Assembly: GCA_004764695.1 (NCBI GenBank)
Contig: SMSO01000031.1
Span: 60,600 to 124,599, forward strand
Length of the DNA stretch: 64,000 bases
Origin: Schizochytrium sp. TIO01
Taxonomy: Eukaryota; Sar; Bigyra; Thraustochytrida; Thraustochytriidae
Reading direction: 5' to 3'
Positions 51,369-62,700 of the stretch are shown one piece after another. The notes under the pieces are model-generated. The model ran no database searches. It was not told where the DNA came from and saw only the letters and a program-made list of their open reading frames with translations. The position numbers were made by a program, and so were the translations under genes. Within the stretch, counting starts at the first letter, position 1; each line of letters begins with the position of its first letter.

Positions 51369-54300
51369 TCAAAAGGATGAAATCTTCCCTCTAGCGTGCT
51401 GTGCAATCTGAAGGTTCACAGTCCGAATTTGTGCATTTTCTTGCTCCAGAATCTCCGTTATACGACGATCAAAATAAGGATGATGAAGTAAAATTCGACC
51501 TGCGGCATCCAGGTAGTTTCGGCCGTCAAACCATGTTCCAGGTGGAAGAGGTGCAGATGCCAACTCAATGTCTACATTTTGCAACACCAGAGGGGGGAGA
51601 TCATCCCTTGTCATCAAATTGAATTCCTGCGCTCGAGTAGACGCCACGAGCATTTCAATCTTTTCAGTATTTCGACTGAGTGCAAATCCTTCAAATAATA
51701 AACCCATACTCCATTTCCTAGACCCCTCCTTTTCTGAGATCTTTTCAAAACGGCACAAGCCACCGACAGCGCCAACAGACCACAAAACTTCTGGAGCTTC
51801 CACAAAGGACACCTGCCCTGACACTGAGATTACTTTTCCTTCGTGAGATAGAGATACAGAATGGATTTCTCGAGTCTTTTCGTGAAATGCAAGGCCTCGA
51901 TCCACATTCATAGAACCGTTTGCTTCGTTTTCGTTATCCTCATCGTCTGAAAACCTCGTTGTTCGGGTAAGAACGTTCAGTAGCTTTTCAAATGCTAAAC
52001 GGTCCACCACCGCATTGCTTGCAAATACAACACATGAATCAAGCTCGTGGTGTTCCCAGGGAACCTCCTTCGTAGGCTTTGTAAAATGCCGCAAGTGAAC
52101 TTGTTCTTGATGAAACCAAAACGCTTCGGGCAGAGCGATTTTTGTTCGATTAGGAATGCACAGGGATTTAACTCCAAAGAGTTCGGCTTCGGGGTTCCAG
52201 AGCCGCAGACGTGACTGTACCAGATCTGAGATAGACTCAGAGACAAGGTTTAACCCCGTGAGGATAATGGTATGAACTAATCCAGCTGCAACTTGCGCCT
52301 GAACTCCCGGGAGGAAGCTTGTATTTCGCGAGTCGCGAAATGAATGGTGTGCAGAAACTGCGGCAATCACAGAAATCGATCTTGGAGTTCGGTCATAAAA
52401 AGCTTCTATAACAGCACAAGGCCCGAAATCACCTGGTGTAACAATAACTAAACTATTCGAACTCCCTGCTTTACAAATCATTTTATGAAAACGTTCGACT
52501 TCAAAACCATTGCCAAAAAGAAAGGGGTCGCTTTCAATGAGGACGCCTTCAAGTTTAGTAGCAATTGTATGAGCTATAGCCTCCTTACCACCGCCAGGAG
52601 GACCTGTCACAATGTATATCGAAGGTAAAGTGTGTTCAGATGCATTTGGAAGCAATTTGCATTTCCGCCCTTGGGCTGTGATGCTCTGAATTTTAACTTC
52701 ACCATCTCGTTCGCTAGGTCCATCACTTGAAGATTGCCTTGTTACTTTAGAGGTACGCACCGCGTTCCAAAGCATTTGGGACATATGACTTTCCTGAAAG
52801 GCCGAGATGACTTGTGCAGAGCTTTGGGTAAGATCTTCCATCTCAAAAGAAAGCCCGTCAATCCGAGATTGCCATGCATGAAGCGCATCAAGTAGTTCAG
52901 ATTGCTCGTAGACAAGCAAACCAATATGTGTGACAATACGTGTATAAAACGCCCCCAGGGCTGGATTGATCATCGGTAACTCTTGTTTCCCTTCTTCATC
53001 GAGATTCTCCACAGCGACCATTGTACATCCAGTCGGGGTTTGCACCCACTGCGTGAGTCGACGAGGTACATCACGTAAGTCCACAATCATGCACCCAAAT
53101 GCTGTGTGATCAAAGACGAAGCCAAACTCGAAAAATTGAAGATGTCCTTGTAGCATCAGTGATGACAGTTGCACATCGCTGTTTCCAAAAACGAGCTCGC
53201 ATGGTGTACGCCGCCGTCCTTTCAGCGGAGCCCCCATGTTATCCATCTGCAATGCGATTTCTTCTTCATTTTGACGCGAGGTATCCCACGAAAGAAATGG
53301 AGAAATTTGATCTGTGAAGATCAACGCATGGCTGTCTTGTTCGCTGCCTGAAATCACAAAAGTATCTCCAATCACTAACCGAGAGGTTGCCGTTCCCAAT
53401 GTTAAAGGTAATGTTACCTCAAGGTAATGTATTAGACGGAGTGCCTCGCGAGTTCCATCAATCATCACTGCGTCAACATCCTGTCCTGCAAGATCAAATG
53501 AAAGTAGGTTAACTTGGAGACTCTTTGCCAGGGATTGAGGAAGATGAGGATGCAGCTTTAAGGTGAGTCCTGCAAAAACTTCCTCTGCTATAGCTTGGAG
53601 GCGTCGGAGAGCTCTTGGCCTTGAGGGATCCATCACAAAGGAAAATGAGTCTTGGCTTATCCGCTCATGAATCCGCCGAAGCAATTCTTGCAATGTAGCA
53701 GCAAGCACGTGGTAAGATTCAATTTGTTGCAATCCGGTTTCATCCTCTGGCACATCCACAAAATACGTCCGCGCGAAACGAATCGCAGTTTCTGGATCTT
53801 GTCCTCGTACAATATAACCTGAATCAAACCCAGTGAGCTCTTGAACACAGGACCCTTGAGCGAATTTGCTTTTGTTGCATGATGAGGGACACCGAATACT
53901 ACCAAAATCATAATAGCCCACAAGTGGTTCGAAGGCATCTTTGAACTTTACAGATGCAGTGTCCCTTATTTGTTTGGATACTAGACGTGTACTTGTCGTC
54001 CAATGACTCAACAGTCGTTGTTGCACAGAGTAAGCTAGATGCAAAGACCATGGGTCTACGTGACTCCAGAGGGATTGCAATGCAGAACCAGAATGAATAA
54101 TTTTATGAACTGCAGATAGAAAGCCACCTGTGGAAAATTCATCTAGACCGTAGGCTTGGATTAATGGCCATTCTTCATGATTCTCAGTTCTCGCGGAACA
54201 TGTCGGAAGGATCACGGTTTCACGCCCTCGAAGCATACGTACCATGGACTGGATCTTAAATCGCTCCTCTCTAGCTGCATCTCCGAGATCTTCACCTGGG

Positions 54301-54674
54301 AGTAGATGAAATTCTTCAATGTTTGGCCAGAGGGCTACAATAGGTGCGATACGGGAGATCGCTTTAATGCTGTAGTAGATTTTCACTTGGTCTCGGTATA
54401 AAGCAATGACGCTGTCCTCGAGTTCCTCATCTTCCATGTTGACAGTGGGTTCAAGAAGTGATTCTCCACTCGCGCCAAGGAGGAGATATTTTAGCATCCT
54501 TTGCGAGTTCGCATTGTAGTGGCCGTCAACACCCGGCACAATCAGAAATACAGCATCGGCATCACCTTGGGCAACACCCGAGAGTACACGTTGTACAAGG
54601 CGTACTCTTTGTGCGCTTTCTGCTGCACCCCAGTTCGAGGTTCCCTGTCCTTGTGTTCTACCCAGCAAACTCAT
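51369..54674 (-). CDS. DNAAF9: DNAAF9/Shulin-like dynein assembly factor
   Basis: 1101 aa in one exon, close to the length of human DNAAF9 (C20orf194), as I recall it. The start resembles the DNAAF9 N-terminus in arrangement: RVRLVQRVLS, VPGVDGHYN, then LKYLLLGASGE. Further shared-looking segments are WPLIQAYGLDEFSTGGF and RTYFVDVPED. A P-loop-like GPPGGGKEA lies at about residues 689-697. In Tetrahymena the orthologue Shulin holds outer-arm axonemal dyneins closed in the cytoplasm for delivery to cilia. A gene of this kind implies that the organism makes motile flagella at some stage. The assignment comes from remembered family features, not an alignment. It is head to head with the GxGYxYP gene, with a shared 955-nt upstream region. 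Confidence 0.72.
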   Translation of the reverse strand: MSLLGRTQGQGTSNWGAAESAQRVRLVQRVLSGVAQGDADAVFLIVPGVDGHYNANSQRMLKYLLLGASGESLLEPTVNMEDEELEDSVIALYRDQVKIYYSIKAISRIAPIVALWPNIEEFHLLPGEDLGDAAREERFKIQSMVRMLRGRETVILPTCSARTENHEEWPLIQAYGLDEFSTGGFLSAVHKIIHSGSALQSLWSHVDPWSLHLAYSVQQRLLSHWTTSTRLVSKQIRDTASVKFKDAFEPLVGYYDFGSIRCPSSCNKSKFAQGSCVQELTGFDSGYIVRGQDPETAIRFARTYFVDVPEDETGLQQIESYHVLAATLQELLRRIHERISQDSFSFVMDPSRPRALRRLQAIAEEVFAGLTLKLHPHLPQSLAKSLQVNLLSFDLAGQDVDAVMIDGTREALRLIHYLEVTLPLTLGTATSRLVIGDTFVISGSEQDSHALIFTDQISPFLSWDTSRQNEEEIALQMDNMGAPLKGRRRTPCELVFGNSDVQLSSLMLQGHLQFFEFGFVFDHTAFGCMIVDLRDVPRRLTQWVQTPTGCTMVAVENLDEEGKQELPMINPALGAFYTRIVTHIGLLVYEQSELLDALHAWQSRIDGLSFEMEDLTQSSAQVISAFQESHMSQMLWNAVRTSKVTRQSSSDGPSERDGEVKIQSITAQGRKCKLLPNASEHTLPSIYIVTGPPGGGKEAIAHTIATKLEGVLIESDPFLFGNGFEVERFHKMICKAGSSNSLVIVTPGDFGPCAVIEAFYDRTPRSISVIAAVSAHHSFRDSRNTSFLPGVQAQVAAGLVHTIILTGLNLVSESISDLVQSRLRLWNPEAELFGVKSLCIPNRTKIALPEAFWFHQEQVHLRHFTKPTKEVPWEHHELDSCVVFASNAVVDRLAFEKLLNVLTRTTRFSDDEDNENEANGSMNVDRGLAFHEKTREIHSVSLSHEGKVISVSGQVSFVEAPEVLWSVGAVGGLCRFEKISEKEGSRKWSMGLLFEGFALSRNTEKIEMLVASTRAQEFNLMTRDDLPPLVLQNVDIELASAPLPPGTWFDGRNYLDAAGRILLHHPYFDRRITEILEQENAQIRTVNLQIAQHARGKISSF

Positions 54675-55629
54675 TGCGTGGTCCTTTGTCTCGCCAAACT
54701 TAACTATCAGAAGCTGCGGCTTGCTCTTCTGTGCCTACTTGCACTGTCGAACGTGGTCACTCCAAGTCACCACGCAACAGCACCGTTTGCCAATTTGTGT
54801 AGATCTACAATAGGTGCCTGACTGAAGATTTTGGGCTGTGAATCTTCAACGGTACCGGTAAGACTCGTATAATATTATTGCCTATCTCACTCTTTTCACA
54901 TGCACGTTTTCTCTTCGTGGAAAGTTTTCAGAATCAGACACAGGTGCTCTGGTTATTTATGCCAACCTTGAAGATGCAGCAGCATACACAAACCTTGTGC
55001 ACTTTAAAATTCAGAGTATCTGCTTGCTTGGTTGTGATCACCATGTGGTTTTGGCGAACATTGTGAACTTTTATTATCTATTTCCATTATTATTCTCCTT
55101 CAAGTTCTTTTTTAATTTCAATTATACAGAGATAAATAGGAGTGAAGGTTTTTGCAGCTGTGAGGCCGAGAATATTTGCAACCCTGCTATTATTTCACAA
55201 AACCATAACAGGAGTACCTAGCATAAAGGGATCCCTTCCTTACGGCGACTTGCACGTGGCCAGAGCGTACAGCTTAGTCTGCCTACTACAGCCAAACACC
55301 TCCGTGGATATTTTCTTCTCACGCAAATAATTAACGCACAAGGAGATTTCTAAGCACCTTAAACGTCCAAAGTTTAAGAGGGGCCGAGAATAAGGTGACG
55401 AACAATATTTGCTTCGGTAGCAGTCTTTTCTTCTTGCCTTTTAATGAAAGAAAGCAGAATATCAACAAACAAGAATCACGTACAAGCCCATTTCGCGGCA
55501 GCGAGGTGGAAAGTGCTTCGTGATTGAACTGCGACGGGTTTGCCGTGCATGAATACGTACCTGGCAGGGTTGTGCTGCGAGTTTTGGTTTTTTTCTCTTT
55601 GTTATTTCATGAGCAAAGGAAGATAAGCA
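54675..55629. promoter_or_regulatory. Shared upstream region of divergent genes
   Basis: This 955-nt region lies between the DNAAF9-like ATG (54674, minus) and the GxGYxYP ATG (55630, plus) and must hold both promoters. No defined element is evident beyond AT-rich runs near 55080-55130. Confidence 0.4.
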
Positions 55630-57579
55630 ATGGCGCCGGACCCTCAAAAGAACACGGCTGTGCAGGCACAGTCCTTTCTAAGTAACATGGTGATTTTGAC
55701 TGTGCTTCTTCTCATATGTATGACGATAGAATGCTCGGCAAAGAATATCCACTCTGACTTGGAGGTCATGGGCAATTATTTAGATTCGTCTTCCTTCCGT
55801 GGGAAAATTCCGTCCAGCAGCTCTGGGTCAAGCGAGCTGCCAACCTCGTTAGTCTCACCTTTAGGAAATGATATTAGACAGTCCAACAACCTCGGTAATG
55901 ACAAGCCAACGATATTGATAGCCAGCTGCCCTTATTCAGCATCGGTGGCAGCAACAATCGGCATCATGAACCGCAATGGACCTTACGCGGACTGTCTGCC
56001 TTATTGGCCGAAGAAGCTCGGTTTCAAAACGCGATCCATTTCGCAGAGGGACATGGTCGAACGAGGTCTTCATGCGAACATCTTCAAGGGTCGGGTACTC
56101 TTTGATGATGCTGATCCCGTGGCGGAGAATGTAGCTATCTCTACCGCAGGACTCTTTGACCTGCTTCCAGTGATGGAAAATGACCGTGCTCTTGTGAACT
56201 TGAGTGAGACAATCGAGGCCCTTCCTGTTCGTTTTGATTTCCGTCAAAACCGAATCCAAGGTGTTCCCGGAGCTTATTTTACCTCCGTCAGCAAGGCTAC
56301 TTCATGGACAGTGGAAAATTTGCTTCCGTACGCAAACAACCGCACCTTTGTGTATCGGCCACCCGGCACTAAGCTCGTTCCTTACATTATCATGGAGCGA
56401 ACTGTAGCTACGCATGTAACAGATTTGTCCTCAAAATGCACCGCCTACAGCCTTGCTCCTGTGAGCTCCTTGGCAGAGTACATTGCTAAAGAGAATGGCC
56501 TAAAACCGTTTCTCGACCTCACGTCTTCCTCGCACTGGGACGTATCTGAAATGCCTCTGACCATGTATGGCTACAGTGCAGGCATGTTTGAAAGCACCGG
56601 TTTCTGTACGCGAAATCGGACAATGGGTGTCTCTGCAAGCGACATTGCTGATTCTCTGTCTTTCTTTATTGCCGTTCAGCGAAGCAACCCTCAACTTGTG
56701 ATATCCAAAGAGCAGCCACTCAAGCAGCTGCCCCCTCGAGATGCTGATATTGTATACAATGCTTCTAAAATTTATGTTACGCACATTGTAAGCGATGGTG
56801 ATAATCTATCGCAGCTGCAACGTACTGTAATGAATCTAGAGGCTCACCATAAGAGTTGCCTAAGTAAAACTCGCACGGGCCCTTGCTCCCCGCGTGCATG
56901 GACTGTCTCAGGACAAACGAGATCGGTTTCCGCTGTCATTCGCCTTATCTACGACATTGCTGCTGCCAACAACGGAACAGATAGCTTTATTTTACCGCCC
57001 TCTGGTGCAAGTTATTTTTACCCAGCGTCAGCTCTTGATCAGCATGGTCTCATGCAGCACCGCAATCATACAATTGAGGTTGCCAGAAATCTGAACATTG
57101 AGGCTACTGTCTTGTGGGACTTTTTCTTTCACTTTTTTAGCGAGCAGCATAAAGATTATATTCGCTCCTTCATCAATACCCCAATTAAGGGGATATTTTG
57201 GTCGGCAGCTCCATGGCTACTAAGTCCGAATGAAAAGAACCCTTTTGTTAAACTTGGCTACAAGAGCGACCAAGTCTTTCGCGATGAGCACGATCCTACC
57301 AAGGGCGTTATACTGTTCAATGAGCTCACACGATGGGACAGTGTTTCGTCGAAAGACTCTGTGAACGGCAAAGGTCTTACTTATGAAATGATCACGGCTC
57401 TCCTGAAGCGCCAGTCCCGTGGAAGTCTAAACTTCATCTACGATATTGCCTGGGGAATTGACCCGCAAACATTTGACCTCTACGGTGAGCACCTTGCTGA
57501 GTTTGCGCCGGATGTTCAGATTGTTGACCACCGGACGCTTATTCGTTTGGCCTATCAAAAATATGGCCTCAAAGACTAG
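55630..57579 (+). CDS. Secreted GxGYxYP-family putative glycoside hydrolase
   Basis: 649 aa. A hydrophobic segment at about residues 18-36 (MVILTVLLLICMTIECSA) is a signal peptide or anchor. About residue 389 reads VSDGDNLSQLQ, and residue 456 onward reads PSGASYFYP, the motif after which the GxGYxYP putative glycoside hydrolases are named (here with Ser in place of the second Gly). The family is mainly known from bacteria and some eukaryotes, with carbohydrate hydrolysis predicted rather than well proven. Several NxT/S sequons (NNRT, NRT, NGT, NHT) fit passage through the ER. The frame is uninterrupted. It probably acts outside the cell or in a lysosome-like compartment on polysaccharide. 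Confidence 0.75.
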   Translation: MAPDPQKNTAVQAQSFLSNMVILTVLLLICMTIECSAKNIHSDLEVMGNYLDSSSFRGKIPSSSSGSSELPTSLVSPLGNDIRQSNNLGNDKPTILIASCPYSASVAATIGIMNRNGPYADCLPYWPKKLGFKTRSISQRDMVERGLHANIFKGRVLFDDADPVAENVAISTAGLFDLLPVMENDRALVNLSETIEALPVRFDFRQNRIQGVPGAYFTSVSKATSWTVENLLPYANNRTFVYRPPGTKLVPYIIMERTVATHVTDLSSKCTAYSLAPVSSLAEYIAKENGLKPFLDLTSSSHWDVSEMPLTMYGYSAGMFESTGFCTRNRTMGVSASDIADSLSFFIAVQRSNPQLVISKEQPLKQLPPRDADIVYNASKIYVTHIVSDGDNLSQLQRTVMNLEAHHKSCLSKTRTGPCSPRAWTVSGQTRSVSAVIRLIYDIAAANNGTDSFILPPSGASYFYPASALDQHGLMQHRNHTIEVARNLNIEATVLWDFFFHFFSEQHKDYIRSFINTPIKGIFWSAAPWLLSPNEKNPFVKLGYKSDQVFRDEHDPTKGVILFNELTRWDSVSSKDSVNGKGLTYEMITALLKRQSRGSLNFIYDIAWGIDPQTFDLYGEHLAEFAPDVQIVDHRTLIRLAYQKYGLKD

Positions 57580-58284
57580 ACTAGTTTCTCTCGACCAAGA
57601 GCGGGAGCCCGGGACGATGCTCTTTTCAAATACATTTAGATAGCTCTTGTCAGATCCTTTGGTGTTTCGAGGACTGTGCCTCGCCTACCTCACCCTTCCA
57701 AGTCCAGAGACTCAAATTATTTTATTTTCTAACACTTAGCATATTTGGCATTTTTATTCACTAAATACTATAATAAATATAGATACAAAAAGAGAACGAG
57801 ATTTATCTAAACGTAAGGAGCAGGCAGCATTGCATATATTTAATTTCTCCCAGCCACCTCTACACATCCTTCGTGAGGAGGCGCCTGGAGAGTCAGAGGC
57901 AGACACAGAGAGGGAGACGCTTCGCAGCGCCTTGTGCCTCCTCTTTTCCCGCAGCCTTTTCCAATTTTCTTCTGCCTTCTCGAAACCAAAAGTTCGAAGA
58001 AAGCGAACTTAGTCCAAGTGTTTTGTCTGACTGTCTGTCTATCTGTCTGACTGACTGCTGCTGCCTATGTCTGCCTGCGTGCCTAGACTTCGTGCACTCT
58101 CGGGCTGGTTCTCCACGAAGGCGACCGTCGCCTCTTGCTCTCCAACTCCGCTCCAGAAACCGTGTCCCCGCTGTGCAAAGGTTGGCCCAGTCGCCAAAGA
58201 ACCACCTGCGCCTGCTCTGGAATCAAAAAGCCGCGGCTGCTTCCCTGTAAAACCAGCGCCAGCTCGCCGCATTCGCCTTCTCGG

Positions 58285-58322
58285 GCATCCATCCATCCAT
58301 CCATCCATCCATCCATCCATCC
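58285..58322. repeat. (CATC)n microsatellite
   Basis: About nine CATC units. The same unit occurs in the introns of the LRR-Roc-COR-TIR gene. Confidence 0.95.
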
Positions 58323-58555
58323 AGCTCTGCCACGGCCACTACCAGAACTGAGGCTCTCGCAGACCACCTCTCAGCCCGACCTCCGCCCTACCGTCACCGC
58401 CAGCCCTTCGTGCGTCCACCCAAGCCCCTCCACGAGTCCCGCGCGCCCTTCAGACCCCGTCGCCGCCCTAAGTCCGTACCTGCGGCGCTCTTGTGCGCTG
58501 CGCCTTCGACGCTTCGATGACGCAGAATCCCATTTTGAGAACGACAAAGATAGAA

Positions 58556-58588
<33 letters not shown>

Positions 58589-59447
58589 TAAAGAGAGAGA
58601 AAGACCCGGAGTTCCGCTCTCTACTTATCAGCCCCACAGTTCCACCGCAAACGTCCACAGTGGGGCACTTGCGGGGCGGGAGCGAATCTAGTTCTAGCGC
58701 GCCTAGGCGGGTGGTAGCGGCGGCGCCTGCGACTTCGCAGGAGAAGACGGCCGCGGTAAGAGCTGCAGAGAGCAACGCGGAGGAGCGCAGTGAGGAGACC
58801 TCGCAAGGCGTCGGTATGCGCAGGAGCACGCAGGCTGGCTGGCTGGCTGGCTGGCTGACTTGTAAGTAGTAAGGTCTGAGACTCACGGAGGTTTGCCCTC
58901 TTCTTCTTCTTCTTCTTCTGCTTTCTACCTGAAACACTTTCAGGTCATATGGAAATAGGAAAAAAAGAAAGAAAAAGAAAAAAGAATGTTTTTGCTTCTT
59001 TTGTTTCTCTGTTTCTTTCCTTTGAAGTTTGTTTATTTATTTGTATGTTTGTTCGTTTGGATGTTTGGATGTTTGTTTCTGTCTCTCAGGCAGGTTCAGG
59101 TTCAGGCTCGTGGCGTGGACTTCTCTCCTGGGCGAGGGCGGGGACGCAGGAGGCAGCAGCGATGAATGCGTACGCGCAGGCGACCTCGCTCTGTATCGAC
59201 GCATTCTTGGGCGCCGGAAAGCATACCATATCGTTCATGATTCTAAGAGAAAAGAAATAGAAAATGAAATGAAGTTAAAAGTGCTTTTGTTATGCATCCT
59301 TGCTATTGCTAGTGTTTAGCTTACTTACTTACCTACGTGGGTAGAAAAGGTTCTATGCATGAGAAAAGGAAGAACCGAAGATATGAAAAGAAATTCAAAA
59401 GGAAAGATAAGGGATGAAAATCTTTTTTCTTTTTATCTATTTATTTA

Positions 59448-59493
59448 TTTGTTTGTTTGTTTGTTTGTTTGTTTGTTTGTTTGTTTGTTTGTT
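59448..59493. repeat. (TTTG)n microsatellite
   Basis: About ten TTTG units, the complement of the (AAAC)n found in the LRR-Roc introns. Confidence 0.95.
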
Positions 59494-59769
59494 TCTCTGC
59501 GGAGTTTGGTTTTGCTGCATTCTGCATGACGATGCGGACTAGGCAAAACCGGATGCTGGCGAGGCCTGAAGGCGGCAGTCTTCAAGTCGTGCGGCCCAGG
59601 GCCATCCCTCAGAGCAGCGCCAGGCAGCCCAAGGCGCAGTGCCACAGCCTCGACGGCCCGGGTGACCTTGATCTCCGTCGCTGCGGCGACCTGAAGGCTG
59701 CTTGAGACCGACCGCTGTTGAAGAAGCGGTTGCTTTCTGCGAAGGAAGGAATAAGGTCTCGCAAGCACC

Positions 59770-62700
59770 ATGTCGGCTGCCGCGGAGGTGCGCGAGCGTC
59801 TGGTGAGATGGATTGAGGAGCACATTGGCAAAGTCCCTGGCACGTCGAAGGATATGAACAGCCTCAGTCGCGAGGGACAGTCGATTCGCTGGCTGGCGGT
59901 CCTCCTGGGCCTCATGCTGTTCTCCTACGAGGCCATTATGCCTCTCGTCAACAGCCAGCGCAGCCTGTATATGGACCTCCGTTTCGGCCTTATCGTTTGG
60001 CTTTTTGTGGCAGCCATGCTTCACATGCCCATGATGCCTACAGAACTCGAAGACTACCCGAGCCTGCCCTTCATCTCCTTCTTCATCCTTCTTCTCGTCG
60101 TCACCCACATCACACTCGCCGCCTTCACCATGCTCCACCATCTCATATGTTGGATGCTCCAACTCTGCTTTCCTCAAATTGCAGAGTTCCTTTGGGTACC
60201 CGGCTTGCGATCGGTGCGCTCTTTCAAGGTCATCCTCAAGGGCAGTATCCTCCTTTCAGCTAGCGTCAGCCTGGTCTTCGCGTACTGTGGAACTATGCCA
60301 GAAACCTCCTCCACAGAGTGCATCGTGGACAGCACGACGAGTCGTGAGCTGCAGGGAGACGACGCGAATGCCAGTGAGGGCGCAAACAGCTGCAGGACCG
60401 GGAACATGGTCCCGCTTGAGGGCATGATTCACGACATGACGAGCATGGTGTGCAGGCGAATCATGCCAGAGCTGGACGTGCTCTGGGGCCAGATTGGTGA
60501 CGACGGTACCTTCAACTTCAGCGTACTAGGCATTGACCTGGGGCAGTTCTCGCTACTAGAGAGTCCAGTCGGCTTGCTCTGGCTCAGTGGAGTGGCGATC
60601 TGGGCCACGTACTATACACTACGCAGAACAAAACGCATCAACCAAACGCTACAGCGCCGGGCGAGGAAACGCCGACTAGAGAAAGAACTCAAGGAAGCAG
60701 GAGCAGACGCAGACACCGACACAGATGGCGAGGCGGAAGATGACAACCAGCAGCCAGCAGAAGAGGGCAGTGCAGACGCCGACAGTGCTAATAACTCCCC
60801 CAGAAGCAGTGAGGACGCCAAGAAAAGCGGGACCAAAGCTAAAACAAAGAAAAATGACAAGAAAAGATCCAAAAAGCTCATTGAGGAAGCTCTCGAAAAG
60901 GAAAAAAATATTGAAGATGCGCTCGAGGACGAGCTTAGTGACGGTGAGTATGAAGAGTACGAAGAGGTCATTGCTCGCGGCCTAGCATCAGATACTAAAC
61001 GGCGAAAGCGGGAAGCAGCTCCCACCAATTTCATGCCTATGGCAGAATGGTATTCGCTTGCTCTGACCAGGACCGCTTTTGATCTGTTGATTTCCATGAA
61101 ACTCTTCCTTGGTCGCTTTGATATGCGTGTAATGCAAGCTGCAATTGGCGATGGACCTAGTACTTTGCGAGGAAACGAAATGCCACCATCCCATTTCTCG
61201 ACCAGGAATAATCGCACACCAGGCAGCATTGATGAGGATGGAGCCTTTGGTTTTGATGATGATGGGTATACCACCGCAAACTCCAGTCGCCGAGGCGTGC
61301 GTGATGGCAAACAAGCCTGTGCAGATAGTAAGGCTTCCCACAAATCACAATGTCAGCCAGGGGAGCCCATTGTTGACGATCGCTATGCGGATATGGATGA
61401 GCTCTGGTTTGACTGGCTTGCTGACACAGGTGATGGAGGAAATTCTACCTATGCAGTAGCGCGTGCAGTTGCACAGCCTTCTCTTACTGTGCCTTTGAAT
61501 TCTTCTTTGAACGCTGATATCGAGGCAGATAAGTCTGCCGACGAATCAACAAAGGATAAGAAAAATCAACCAACACCAGTCAAAACACTGAAGCGTGGTG
61601 ATCTTCTCATTCTTGGAGGTGATTTGGCATACCCTACTCCTTCTTTAGAAGAATATGCTTCCCGTCTTTTCCTTCCATTCGAATATGCTATGGAGCCCCC
61701 CATTTCCTATCATCGCGACGATATTTCTTTGGCGAAAAATATTCATGAGGACACTCTGTTTTCAAGCCGTCTCAGTCTATTAGGTTCTCAAGGCATCCAG
61801 CCTACGGCTTATTCGCTTCCTGCCACTCGGGAACGGTCAATGTCAAACGAAAACCTTCATAAATCTGCTAGAGGGTCCCCTTTGGGATCACTCAGCCCAG
61901 CCTCCCCTTTAAGTGGCGGTGTCCTGCGTCAACAGAGTGAAATCTTCCAGCTGGGAGAGCTAAGTGAAGCATCTACCTCCACGATGGGCGGCTCTCAGCG
62001 GTCTCTTCTACGCAACACACGAAGTAGTACCAGTGACTGCAGTGAGGAAAACAGTGACGAGGATTCCTCCAAGCGTATGTGGAAGGGACCTCCGTGTGCA
62101 TACGCGATTCCTGGAAACCATGATTGGTTTGATGGCCTGGGCACTTTTATGCAATGCATTTGCTATCGGGACTGGTTTGGTGGCTGGCGACTTCCACAAA
62201 CCAAATCTTATTTTGCGCTCAAACTTTCCCATGGATGGTGGGTGTTTGGTCTCGACTTTGCCCTTGAAGATGATATTGATGGTCTTCAGTATCAATATTT
62301 TGCTTCCGTGGCGCACCATTGTCTGGGCGACCACGATCAAGTCATTCTATGTTCGCATGAGCCCACCTGGGTGCTTGACGCGTACTTAAATGATCCACAC
62401 CCTGAAGACCAGCCAATCTCGAGAACCTCTAAGAATCTCAAACAGCTTATGCGGCGTCATTTGCGCGGCCGCGTAGCCATGCGCATTGCTGGAGATGTAC
62501 ACAACTACATGCGTCATGACGCTGAGGAACCTTTGCGCGAATCTGCTCTTCGTGCTGGTGCTGCCCCTCACGTAATTGTTTCTGGAGGTGGAGGTGCTTT
62601 TCTACACCCTACGCACCCTTTCCCTGAGCGCTTCAAGGAAACAGGTGCATACTACAACCTTCAAAGTGCATACCCCACGTTTTCGGAGTCGCGCATGATT

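Larger units (their letters stand above)
57580..59769. other. Intergenic, GC-rich and microsatellite-rich
   Basis: Upstream region of the metallophosphoesterase gene. It holds (CTGT/CTGA)n near 58022-58060, (CATC)n at 58285-58322, (GA)n near 58556-58590, (GGCT)n near 58836-58858, (TTC)n near 58899-58920 and (TTTG)n near 59448-59493. The open frames of 180-240 codons here arise from the repeats and GC-rich composition and occur on both strands. From about 59500 the sequence looks like the 5' UTR of the gene starting at 59770. Confidence 0.55.

Noticed and set aside
57830-58937. Several frames of 90-244 codons on both strands
   Set aside because: They depend on GC-rich simple repeats ((CATC)n, (GA)n, (GGCT)n), overlap each other and show no domain; more likely upstream non-coding DNA.
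59539-61343. Long minus-strand frames opposite the metallophosphoesterase gene
   Set aside because: The plus-strand frame has full metal-binding motifs and TM segments over 1374 codons; the opposite frames are shadows.
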